36,984 bases of DNA from an uncultured Lachnospiraceae bacterium (GTDB lineage: Bacteria > Bacillota > Clostridia > Lachnospirales > Lachnospiraceae). The DNA lies in contig CAJTMW010000032.1 of NCBI GenBank assembly GCA_910577275.1, positions 236 to 37,219 of the forward strand, written 5' to 3'. A program made the translations under genes and the position numbers. Shown one piece after another: positions 30,299 to 36,888 of the stretch (its first letter is position 1; the number at the start of each line of letters is the position of its first letter). Below the pieces are notes generated by a model. It did not search any database. It worked only from the letters and a program-made list of their open reading frames with translations, and was not told the DNA's origin.

Positions 30299-30361
30299 AT
30301 GGAGATAAGTCCTATGCGAGCAAAACGCATGGGACTTAATTTTTTGGAGGTGATGAAATGA
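30299..30361 (+). CDS. Candidate leader peptide of an exporter attenuator
   Basis: A 20-codon frame, MEISPMRAKR-MGLNFLEVMK, between MarR and the first ABC ATPase. Its stop TGA overlaps the ATPase start (ATGA, 30358-30361). The first ATG has only AGAGAGG 14 nt away; the inner ATG at 30314 has GGAG 9 nt upstream and gives a 15-residue peptide beginning MRAKR. Arg-Ala-Lys is an R/K-X-R/K motif of the kind that stalls macrolide-bound ribosomes in erm leaders. The whole frame overlaps the terminator hairpin, and codons 8-9 lie in its loop. Coding status is inferred, not proven. Confidence 0.5.
   Translation: MEISPMRAKRMGLNFLEVMK
30307..30345 (+). terminator. Intrinsic terminator before the ABC genes (attenuator)
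   Basis: AAGTCCTATGCG (30307-30318) pairs with CGCATGGGACTT (30326-30337), 12 bp with one G-U pair and a 7-nt loop, then AA and six T (30340-30345). The ATPase SD (GGAGG, 30346-30350) follows directly. Transcription of the exporters would stop here unless the stem is disrupted. Confidence 0.5.
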
Positions 30362-31275
30362 ACCCAATCATTCAAGTAGAGCATTTTTCAAAGAAGTATG
30401 GAAATTTTACAGCAGTAGACGACATTTCCTTTACCGTGGACGAGGGCAGCATTTTCGCTTTCCTTGGCCCCAACGGTGCGGGCAAGAGTACAACCATCAA
30501 CACGCTTTGTACCATTCTGGACAAAACTGAGGGACGCCTCATCATCAATGGGCATGATGTTTCCGGCGAACGGGATTTGGTACGAAAAGACATTGGAATC
30601 GTATTCCAGGATTCAACCCTTGATACCAAAATGACCGTAGAGGAAAATCTGAAATATCATTGCAGCTTCTACAAAGTGCCGAAAAACGAGGTGCAGGAAC
30701 GCATTGACTTCGCTCTTGGCCTGGTGGAACTCACAGATTGGAAAAAGGCCATCGCGGGCAGTCTCTCCGGCGGTATGAAACGGCGGGCCGAGATTGCAAG
30801 GGGGCTGGTTCACTATCCGAAAGTATTGTTTTTGGATGAGCCGACTACCGGACTCGACCCGCAGACGAGAGCCAGTGTCTGGAAATATATTCAGAAGCTT
30901 CAAAAACAAAAGAATATGACAATCTTCCTTACTACTCACTACATGGACGAGGCAGAAATCTGCTCGAAAATTGTTATCATGGACCATGGTAAAATCGTTG
31001 CCAGCGACACGCCCGGGAACCTGGAACGCCAATATACCAACACAGAGGTAAATGTTGCCTGCACACAGACAACGCAGCTGGAAAGCGCACTGGCACAGCG
31101 GGGAGTTTCTTACGATAAAACCGGGAACCGTATGATTTTCCGCACAAAGAACGCACCCATGGCACTGGAAATTTTATTTTGCTGCCGGGAAACCATCATT
31201 GATTTTGAAGTGAAAAACGGGACGCTGAATGAAGTGTTCCTTGCCATTACAGGAAAGGAGATTCGAAAAGTATGA
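30358..31275 (+). CDS. ABC transporter ATPase, DrrA-like drug-exporter type
   Basis: A 305-residue ATPase. Walker A GPNGAGKST, Q-loop VFQDSTLDTKMTV, signature LSGGMKRRAEIARGLVHYP, Walker B VLFLDEPTTGLD and H-loop TTHYMDEAE, the last typical of the DrrA/CcmA multidrug branch. A C-terminal ~70-residue domain follows. It is translationally coupled to the leader frame (ATGA) and to the permease (4-bp overlap). It probably exports hydrophobic antibiotics; the substrate is not shown. Confidence 0.5.
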   Translation: MNPIIQVEHFSKKYGNFTAVDDISFTVDEGSIFAFLGPNGAGKSTTINTLCTILDKTEGRLIINGHDVSGERDLVRKDIGIVFQDSTLDTKMTVEENLKYHCSFYKVPKNEVQERIDFALGLVELTDWKKAIAGSLSGGMKRRAEIARGLVHYPKVLFLDEPTTGLDPQTRASVWKYIQKLQKQKNMTIFLTTHYMDEAEICSKIVIMDHGKIVASDTPGNLERQYTNTEVNVACTQTTQLESALAQRGVSYDKTGNRMIFRTKNAPMALEILFCCRETIIDFEVKNGTLNEVFLAITGKEIRKV

Positions 31276-32117
31276 ACCCTATCGTCGCAATTATTGAAAG
31301 AAATCTGCTGAACTATATCCGCAACAAGGCACGGCTTCTTGGAAGTCTGTTTATGTCCGTTTTCATGCTGGTGATGTTTTCATTTTTGATGAAATCCTCT
31401 ATGAGCGGTCTGAGCCAGCCCATGAACTATCTGCTGGCCGGCGTCATTATTATGACTGCCTTCCAAACCGGCATTAACCATTCCTCCGAGATTTTGGCTG
31501 ACATCGCAGGCGGTTACATGAAAGAAGTCATGGTGGCTCCGATTTCCCGCAGCGAAATTTCCGTCGGCAACATTGCGGCGGGCGCGCTGGTCGCAACCTT
31601 GCAGGGAGCCATTATGATGATATTTGCTATTTTTCTGGGGCTTCATGTTTCGATTTTACAATTTCTGCTGATGTTGACAGTGATGCTGATTTCGGCTATG
31701 ACTTTCAGCGCTATCGGTCTGTTCCTTGCAACAGTTTCCCGGAACGCCCCCGCCTTCCAGACGGTCAGTTCCATGGTCATGATGCCCCTGACCTTTGTTT
31801 CCGGCGCATACATCCCCACGACGATAATGCCCGGTTTCCTCCTGCCAGTGGTCTATCTGAATCCGCTGACTTATACGACCTCCATTTTCCGCTACATTGC
31901 CCTAGGTGCGCACAGGATGACCACGATGGAGCTTTTAGAGCAGGGCATGGCGTTTTCCATCGGCGGATTTGTGATTACGCCGATAGCGGGCCTTGCAATC
32001 ACAGTTTTAATTGGCGCCTTTTTCTTTGTAATGTGTATCCGCAAATTTAATCAGGCGGACTTCTCTACGGTAAAAATAGCTACAGGCATGCGCGGCGGCG
32101 GCGCGCCGGCGAGGTAA
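31272..32117 (+). CDS. ABC-2 permease, DrrB-like
   Basis: A 281-residue membrane protein with six membrane segments. The family core is visible: LAGVIIMTAFQTGINHSSEILADIAGGYMKEVMVAPISRSEI (E-x-x-x-G-x-x-x-E-x-x-x-x-x-P-I-x-R) and MMPLTFVSGAYIPTTIMPGFLLPVVYLNPLTY. It overlaps the ATPase stop by four bases, so this is the membrane half of the DrrAB-like exporter. Its C-terminus is Gly/Arg-rich (GMRGGGAPAR). A second, different exporter begins 11 bp later. Confidence 0.5.
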   Translation: MNPIVAIIERNLLNYIRNKARLLGSLFMSVFMLVMFSFLMKSSMSGLSQPMNYLLAGVIIMTAFQTGINHSSEILADIAGGYMKEVMVAPISRSEISVGNIAAGALVATLQGAIMMIFAIFLGLHVSILQFLLMLTVMLISAMTFSAIGLFLATVSRNAPAFQTVSSMVMMPLTFVSGAYIPTTIMPGFLLPVVYLNPLTYTTSIFRYIALGAHRMTTMELLEQGMAFSIGGFVITPIAGLAITVLIGAFFFVMCIRKFNQADFSTVKIATGMRGGGAPAR

Positions 32118-32128
32118 GGGGGTATCAT

Positions 32129-33010
32129 ATGGAATTGCAGTTTGAACAGGTAACAAAAAACTATAAAGACAAAAAAGTCCTCAAAGGGATTTCTCTCACC
32201 ATGAGAACCAGGGTTTATGGGCTGCTCGGCCCCAATGGAGCGGGAAAAACGACCATGATACGGATTCTGGCCGATGTGCTGCGCCCCGGCAAAGGGCAGG
32301 TCTTATGCGACGGCCGGGACATTCATGCCATGGGAGACGAATACCGGGCAAAAATCGGTTACCTGCCCCAGGACGTCAGCTTTTACGGCGATTTTACCGG
32401 CAAAGATTATCTGGAATATTCAGCGGCTCTGAAAGGTATGGAAAAGTCCATGGCCGGAAAGCGGATAGAGGAACTGGCATACGTTGTTGGTTTGCAAAAT
32501 GATTTGGCGCGGAAATGCGCCGCCTATTCGGGCGGAATGCAGCGCAGGCTTGGCATCGCGCAGGCCCTGTTGGATAACCCGGAGATTCTGATTCTGGATG
32601 AACCCACTTCCGGTCTTGACCCCTATGAGCGTATCAAATTCCGAAATATCATCTCCGCCTATGCCAAAGACCGTCTGGTGCTGCTTTCTACGCACATTGT
32701 TTCCGATGTTGAGCACATTGCCGCGCAGATTATGATGATGGAGTACGGCGTCATTCAATACACGCTTACCAACGCGGACTACATTAAAAAAATGGATGGA
32801 CGTGTCTGGCTTGTGAAAATGCCCGCCGAGCAGCTTGTGGAATATCAAAATCAGGCAGTTATCAGCAATGTCATTGCCAGAGACGACCATATGGAGGTGC
32901 GCATCATTGATGAATCAAAGCCTTTCCCTGAAGCAGTACAGGCTGTACCCACATTGGAGGATGCATATTTATATATTTTCAACTACTTGCCCGGAAAGAA
33001 AAGGAGGTAA
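32129..33010 (+). CDS. ABC transporter ATPase of the second exporter
   Basis: A 293-residue ATPase. Walker A GPNGAGKTT, Q-loop LPQDVSFYGDFTG, signature YSGGMQRRLGIAQALL, Walker B ILILDEPTSGLDP and H-loop STH. The Q-loop wording and the late H-loop (STHIVSDVEHIA) fit the YxlF/CcmA-like branch often paired with a large permease. SD GGGGG lies a few bases before ATG. It is the third exporter gene of the MarR operon. Together with the permease after it, it is separate from the DrrAB-like pair. Confidence 0.5.
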   Translation: MELQFEQVTKNYKDKKVLKGISLTMRTRVYGLLGPNGAGKTTMIRILADVLRPGKGQVLCDGRDIHAMGDEYRAKIGYLPQDVSFYGDFTGKDYLEYSAALKGMEKSMAGKRIEELAYVVGLQNDLARKCAAYSGGMQRRLGIAQALLDNPEILILDEPTSGLDPYERIKFRNIISAYAKDRLVLLSTHIVSDVEHIAAQIMMMEYGVIQYTLTNADYIKKMDGRVWLVKMPAEQLVEYQNQAVISNVIARDDHMEVRIIDESKPFPEAVQAVPTLEDAYLYIFNYLPGKKRR

Positions 33011-33015
33011 CATTC

Positions 33016-34218
33016 ATGTCACTATTTCATTTTGAACTCCAAAAGCTGCTGTTCAATAAGAAAACCAGCCTTCTGCTGATATGTCTGTTTGCGCTTTACA
33101 GCGTGATTGGCTTTACTTCCACTATATTTCTGATTGGCAGCAATGACGGTTACCGTGCATATGAGGAAATGGCCGCTGCCTGTGAGGGAGAGTTTGACAG
33201 CGAAAAGGCCGCTGAAGCAGAACGCATTTATAACGAGGTGAGCGCCCGCTATGGCACAGATTCCAGGGTAATCGCCCGAAGCGTCAAAGACCAGCCGGAA
33301 ATCATTTTGGCGGTGAACTACTACGCCTATGCCCGGCGGACGGAGGAATATTGGATGGGTACGCCGCCGGAGAGCGCCGAAGAACCCTATGGCATTGCCC
33401 TCCTTGAATCAAAGCTGGAAAAGCTGAAGAGCCAGGGAAAGCAGGATACATTCGACTACCGGAAGTTTTCTGATGCTCTGCAATGCCTGACAGAACTTGG
33501 CGAACCGAAGTTTGCCAATATCCTGCTATGGGAGAACCTGTTCAATAACTGGGGGGAGCATATGATGCAGTTTCTGCTGTTTATACCGCTGACATTTATC
33601 ATTGCCCCGGTTTTCGCTGTGGAACGGTCAAGCGGCATGGACAATCTGATTTTAAGTTCCCGCCATGGCAGGAAAAAGATTGTCATGGCGAAGCTGTTGA
33701 GCGTACTTGTTGCCTCCACCGTTGTAGTCGCATTGTATCTGGCAGCTACCTTTCTTTTCGGTTTTCTTCCTCACAAAAGCCTGCATGGATGGAATGCTGC
33801 CATTCAGTCCATTCCCTCCTACGCCAGGTCTATGTTCCAATTCAAGTCCTGGCAGCTTGCTCTTGTCGGAGCCGCATGGCTCATCTTCACCAGTGCTGTT
33901 TACAGCCTGATAATCAGCTTTATCTCATCTCGTATGAAAAGCCAGATGGGGACGGCCGGCATCAGCCTGGTGCTTCTGTTTGTAAATGTGGGGCTGGCAG
34001 CAATGGGTGATACGGTTCTCCAAAGAATCCAGCCGCTTGTGGACTTTGGGCTGGCAAACGTCACTTTAATAAAAGAGGTATTCGGCGCTCATAAAGTTTT
34101 CGATGTATTTGGCGCAAGTATCAGCTACCCCGTTATGGCGGTTTTTGTTTTAACCTCTATTGCCGCCCTGGCCGTCTTTGGGATTTACCAGGGGCAGAGG
34201 AGCAGAACCGCCGCATAA
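33016..34218 (+). CDS. ABC-2-type permease with a large soluble loop
   Basis: A 400-residue protein beginning FELQKLLFNKKTSLLLICLFALYSVIG, an amphipathic start and first membrane helix. Residues ~40-175 form a long hydrophilic region before the remaining about five membrane segments, so an extracellular domain of about 130 residues sits between helices 1 and 2. A TFIIAPVFAVERSSGMDNLILSSRHGRKKIVMAKLL block carries the E-x-x-x-G-x-x-x-L-x-x-x-x-x-G-R-x-K motif of ABC-2 permeases. It starts 5 bp after the ATPase stop. The substrate is unknown; the loop suggests recognition of something outside the membrane. Confidence 0.5.
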   Translation: MSLFHFELQKLLFNKKTSLLLICLFALYSVIGFTSTIFLIGSNDGYRAYEEMAAACEGEFDSEKAAEAERIYNEVSARYGTDSRVIARSVKDQPEIILAVNYYAYARRTEEYWMGTPPESAEEPYGIALLESKLEKLKSQGKQDTFDYRKFSDALQCLTELGEPKFANILLWENLFNNWGEHMMQFLLFIPLTFIIAPVFAVERSSGMDNLILSSRHGRKKIVMAKLLSVLVASTVVVALYLAATFLFGFLPHKSLHGWNAAIQSIPSYARSMFQFKSWQLALVGAAWLIFTSAVYSLIISFISSRMKSQMGTAGISLVLLFVNVGLAAMGDTVLQRIQPLVDFGLANVTLIKEVFGAHKVFDVFGASISYPVMAVFVLTSIAALAVFGIYQGQRSRTAA

Positions 34219-34309
34219 ACAGCTTCGACAAGAAGGAACTTCCGTGTATGACAATGGAGGATATAGTGTAAATTTATAGAACATCAGGCATAAAAAAGAT
34301 GGTTTTGTA

Positions 34310-34338
34310 TTGTTTGATTGTCCCATATAGCGTAAAAT
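34310..34338 (+). promoter_or_regulatory. Weak promoter before the Cys-rich gene
   Basis: TTGTTT (34310-34315), 17 nt, TAAAAT (34333-34338), about 54 nt before the start. The -35 is poor. The rest of the 34219-34391 gap shows nothing else, including no clear terminator for the exporter operon. Confidence 0.5.
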
Positions 34339-34391
34339 GAAATATATAAGACAACTTTGAATTTGTTACATAGATAATTGGAGAAAATATT

Positions 34392-34829
34392 ATGGACAAG
34401 AAGTTCTTTTGTCAATGGTTAAAAGGATTTGAATATGGACTAAATGAAATAGACGCAGACAGCAGGAGCTGTCTGTTAAAACATTGTGCCCGATATTGTG
34501 CTGACACAGGTGTTTTGCAATCGTATCTGAAACTGTATCAGACTGTGAATGGAGAGCGTAATGAGTTTTATAGCAGATTAAGCGAAACAGGCAATGTTCG
34601 TGGTGAGATTGTAGTGCCTGATAAAGAGTATTTTATCTATTTCCCGGAGTGTGCATGCGATATTCATACCGCTGGTGGTGTAAATACTCCTAATCTATGC
34701 GAATGTTCAAGGCAGAGCATTATTTATGTAGGCGAGAGCATATGGAATGAAAATAAACTTTATGTAGAACAAGTAGAGACTATTCTTTCTGGAGATGCAG
34801 AATGTAAATTCAGAATCAGATTTGATTAA
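34392..34829 (+). CDS. Cys-rich protein of unknown function
   Basis: A 145-residue soluble protein that I do not recognise. It has nine Cys: 7, 27, 32, 36, 87, 89, 103, 105 and 138. They are arranged as HCARYC (31-36), ECACDIH (86-92) and LCECS (102-106), which could bind one or two metal ions or a cluster. GGVNTPNLCECSRQSIIYV is the most structured-looking block. No signal peptide or membrane helix is seen. SD is GGAG 8 nt upstream. Base composition is clearly more AT-rich than the exporter genes before it, so it may belong to newly acquired DNA. A metal-binding role is only an inference. Confidence 0.5.
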   Translation: MDKKFFCQWLKGFEYGLNEIDADSRSCLLKHCARYCADTGVLQSYLKLYQTVNGERNEFYSRLSETGNVRGEIVVPDKEYFIYFPECACDIHTAGGVNTPNLCECSRQSIIYVGESIWNENKLYVEQVETILSGDAECKFRIRFD

Positions 34830-34915
34830 ATTCCTGTTTGTGATGGCATTGCATAAAAATGGTACTTTAAATTTCATTTTATAATATGTCGAAATAATAT
34901 TATTGATGCACCCGA

Positions 34916-34946
34916 TTGACATTGTAAACAAACCGATATACAATGT
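34916..34946 (+). promoter_or_regulatory. Promoter and operator of the DinJ/YafQ module
   Basis: TTGACA (34916-34921), 17 nt, TACAAT (34939-34944). The inverted repeat ACATTGTA-N12-TACAATGT (34919-34946) covers both elements, a typical site for DinJ-type autoregulation. Confidence 0.5.
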
Positions 34947-34966
34947 AATAGAAAGAAGGTGAGAAT

Positions 34967-35239
34967 ATGGCAACTGTACAAACTCAAATAAGAATAGAAG
35001 AAGACGTAAAAAGACAGGCAATGGAGCTCTTTAATCAACTTGGAATTGACATGTCCAGTGCTGTAAATATGTTTTTGAGGCAGGCTATTATGCGCGGCGG
35101 ACTTCCTTTCAGTGTAGAACTTCCTAAATATAAGCAGGAGGTGATAGAAGCTATGGAAGAAGCAAAACAAATCAGCAGAGATCCTAAAACAAAGAGATAC
35201 GGCAGTTTTGCGGAAGCGCTGGAGGACATTGATTTATGA
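34967..35239 (+). CDS. dinJ: DinJ/RelB-family antitoxin
   Basis: A 90-residue protein with the ribbon-helix-helix region TQIRIEEDVKRQAMELFNQLGIDMSSAVNMFLRQAIMRGGLPFSVELP, closely similar to E. coli DinJ in pattern (the QAIMRGGLPF motif is diagnostic). The acidic C-terminus should neutralise the toxin. It would repress its own promoter with the toxin as co-repressor. SD is AAGGTG upstream of ATG. The toxin start overlaps its stop by four bases. Confidence 0.5.
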   Translation: MATVQTQIRIEEDVKRQAMELFNQLGIDMSSAVNMFLRQAIMRGGLPFSVELPKYKQEVIEAMEEAKQISRDPKTKRYGSFAEALEDIDL

Positions 35240-35517
35240 AATATGAGTTAGTCCTTACCGGCAAATTTAAAAGAGGATTGAAGATTGCTAAAAAGCGGGG
35301 ATTAAATATTTCTTTTTTGGAGGATATTGTAGAACGATTACTACACAAAATTCCTTTGGAAGCAAAAAATAGAGACCATGCTCTTAGCGGAAACTATAAA
35401 GGGTATCGGGAATGTCATATTCAGCCAGATTGGTTATTAATATATTTGATAGAAGATGATATATTAACATTGACATTGATTGACACAGGCACACATGCGG
35501 ATTTATTTGATGAATAG
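35236..35517 (+). CDS. yafQ: YafQ-family mRNA-interferase toxin
   Basis: A 93-residue toxin of the RelE superfamily, YafQ branch. The catalytic set known for YafQ is intact: the His of RDHALSG, the His of CHI, Asp-Trp in PDWLLIY, and the His and Phe of TGTHADLF. YafQ binds the ribosome and cuts mRNA in frame. ATG overlaps the antitoxin stop (ATGA). A strong bidirectional terminator follows 15 bp later. The module appears complete and probably active. Confidence 0.5.
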   Translation: MKYELVLTGKFKRGLKIAKKRGLNISFLEDIVERLLHKIPLEAKNRDHALSGNYKGYRECHIQPDWLLIYLIEDDILTLTLIDTGTHADLFDE

Positions 35518-35531
35518 TCGATTATAGATAT

Positions 35532-35580
35532 GCATTAAAAAAGGAAACCTCATTCACCTCAAGGTTTCCTTTTTTAATGC
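35532..35580. terminator. Bidirectional terminator between the TA module and the tRNA remnant
   Basis: A perfect 19-bp stem, 35532-35550 with 35562-35580, including AAAAAAGGAAACC and its complement, and an 11-nt loop. It has A-runs and T-runs on both sides, so it works in both directions. On the minus strand it follows the tRNA-like 3' end directly, as tRNA terminators do. Confidence 0.5.
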
Positions 35581-35597
35581 GGAAGATGGGACTTGAA
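35578..35597 (-). other. tRNA 3'-end remnant (probable tRNA-Leu), candidate attachment site
   Basis: On the minus strand TTCAAGT-CCCAT-CTTCCGC-A reads as T-loop, 3' half of the T-stem, 3' half of the acceptor stem and discriminator base of a tRNA, most like tRNA-Leu as I remember it. Upstream on that strand, at 35598 and beyond, no tRNA body follows. Such 3' fragments remain at one end of elements that integrate into tRNA genes. The downstream terminator is kept, so the element should lie to the right. Confidence 0.5.
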
Positions 35598-35662
35598 GGA
35601 ATTTTATCTTCTGCAAATACAGTAAAAGAAAGGCTTTCAGTGCATCTCTATCCAAACGTGTT

Positions 35663-35700
35663 CAAAAGGGTGTTCAAAATATTTATATGTTGAACACCCT
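35663..35700 (-). terminator. Terminator of the first XRE gene
   Basis: On the minus strand AGGGTGTTCAA (35690-35700) pairs perfectly with TTGAACACCCT (35667-35677) over a 12-nt loop, then TTTTG follows. Confidence 0.5.
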
Positions 35701-35703
35701 CTG

Positions 35704-35946
35704 CTATTCATCTTCGAAAATTGTCTCATTCATTTCAGGAAAATCTAATAGTTCAGAAACAGACATATTTAATCCAACGGCTAATTTATGCAAAGTTTTA
35801 AGCTTAGGATTTCTGGTTTTTCCTTTCATAAGATTTTCAACTGTGGATTGTGTTATACCTGATAAATTAGCCAATTTATTAATTGTAATATTTCTTTCAG
35901 CACACAAATCTGTCAAATGCTTAATTATTGCATCAGAATATGTCAT
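35704..35946 (-). CDS. XRE-family repressor-like protein, copy 1
   Basis: An 80-residue protein consisting almost only of a Cro/C1-type helix-turn-helix: INKLANLSGITQSTVENLMKGKTRNPKLKTLHKLAVGLNMSV, with GITQSTVENL as recognition helix. The acidic tail (NETIFEDE) ends the protein. It is about 89% identical to the protein at 36040-36282, a tandem paralog. Promoter on the minus strand: TTAACA (36007-36012), 18 nt, TATACT (35983-35988). A 17-bp motif overlaps its -35. A 15-bp palindrome (35960-35974) lies in its leader. Such small XRE proteins are common in integrated elements. Confidence 0.5.
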   Translation of the reverse strand: MTYSDAIIKHLTDLCAERNITINKLANLSGITQSTVENLMKGKTRNPKLKTLHKLAVGLNMSVSELLDFPEMNETIFEDE

Positions 35947-36006
35947 ATAAAATCTCCTTTTGACTAATAGTCAAGCAAAAAAAGTATAGGAGATTCCAAA
36001 AGGCAT

Positions 36007-36025
36007 TGTTAATGGTATACGGTTA
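36007..36025 (-). promoter_or_regulatory. Candidate operator, copy 1, over the -35 of the first XRE gene
   Basis: The 17-mer TTAATGGTATACGGTTA (36009-36025, plus strand) overlaps the -35 hexamer (36007-36012). The pattern TAAY-N8-GTTA is weakly palindromic. It recurs at 36343-36359 and 36384-36400. Confidence 0.5.
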
Positions 36026-36039
36026 TTTTTAAGAAGTAT

Positions 36040-36282
36040 TTATTCATCGTCAAAAGCGGTCTCGTTCATTTCTGGAAAATCCAAAAGATTAGAAACAGTC
36101 ATATTCAGGCCAACCGCTAATTTGTGCAAAGTTTTGAGCTTGGGATTTTTTGTTTTTCCTTTCATAAGGTTTTCAACTGTGGATTGTGTTATACCTGATA
36201 AGGTTGCAAGTTTGTTTATCGTAATATTGCGCTCATTGCATAACTCGGTCAACCGCTTGATAATTGCATCTGAATATGTCAT
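36040..36282 (-). CDS. XRE-family repressor-like protein, copy 2
   Basis: An 80-residue paralog of the protein at 35704-35946: 71 of 80 residues are identical, and the recognition helix GITQSTVENL is unchanged. The differences are spread out (for example H10R, A16N, N27T, E65N, I76A). The promoter on the minus strand is TTAATG (36341-36346), 18 nt, TATACT (36317-36322), with the same 18-nt spacing and the same 2-nt offset to the 17-bp motif as in copy 1. The gene and its control region were therefore duplicated together. Unchanged recognition helices predict that both proteins bind the same sites. Confidence 0.5.
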   Translation of the reverse strand: MTYSDAIIKRLTELCNERNITINKLATLSGITQSTVENLMKGKTKNPKLKTLHKLAVGLNMTVSNLLDFPEMNETAFDDE

Positions 36283-36342
36283 AGATTTTCTCCTTTTAAT
36301 ACCATGAAGTAAGAAAAGTATAAAAAATTTGAACCTTTTTCA

Positions 36343-36400
36343 TTAACGGTGCGCGGTTGACATATAAAATATTATGTGCTAGATTAATGGTACGCGGTTA
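36343..36400 (+). promoter_or_regulatory. Plus-strand promoter covered by two operator copies
   Basis: TTGACA (36357-36362), 17 nt, TAGATT (36380-36385). Copies of the 17-bp motif at 36343-36359 and 36384-36400 overlap the -35 and the -10. The first copy also overlaps the -35 of the divergent XRE gene. The rest of the 36283-36452 gap shows nothing else. Confidence 0.5.
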
Positions 36401-36452
36401 CATTGTTTTAAATGAAACATATAATGTTACTATTGTGTAAAAAGGAAAAGTT

Positions 36453-36836
36453 ATGTCATACCGGACAAGACAGGATATTTCAACACATAAAGAATTGCTA
36501 AAGGAAATTATTACATTTAAAGAAACTTTTTGCTTCATCTTCCGCAATGCCGGAAATCCTAAAATCGAAATTATGGTATATGACCCCGATAAAAAGGAAA
36601 GCCATCTTTTTGAGATAAATACAAAGTATCAAAGAAATACAACTGAAATTATCGAACGAAAATACAATGAATTATATTGCAATATAAATTTTTTTAGAGA
36701 TTTTGAAAATATTGCAGGAGTAGATTTCAGTGCAAAGGGAACTATTCGTGGTAAGCAGACAATTTATAATAATCCAGACTCCCCTTGGAGTTATCATTCT
36801 ATGTTAATGGAGAAAAAATACCATAATATTATATGA
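36453..36836 (+). CDS. Hypothetical protein under XRE-type control
   Basis: A 127-residue soluble protein that I do not recognise. It is AT-rich in codon use and charged (FKETFCFIFRNAGNPKIEIMVYDPDKKESHLFEI). A beta-strand-rich middle and a helical end are likely; there is no signal peptide, membrane helix or known catalytic motif. Its promoter is overlapped by two copies of the putative XRE operator, so it should be repressed with the XRE genes. SD is AAAGGAAAAG upstream of ATG. A second gene starts 52 bp after it. A function in element biology is only a guess. Confidence 0.5.
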   Translation: MSYRTRQDISTHKELLKEIITFKETFCFIFRNAGNPKIEIMVYDPDKKESHLFEINTKYQRNTTEIIERKYNELYCNINFFRDFENIAGVDFSAKGTIRGKQTIYNNPDSPWSYHSMLMEKKYHNII

Positions 36837-36888
36837 TATTTGCATATGCGCCATGTAGTTTCTATATATTGCAAAGAATGGAGTAAAA

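Noticed and set aside
29719..30384. 221-codon minus-strand frame antisense to marR and the leader region.
   Set aside because: A shadow of the marR coding sequence without SD.
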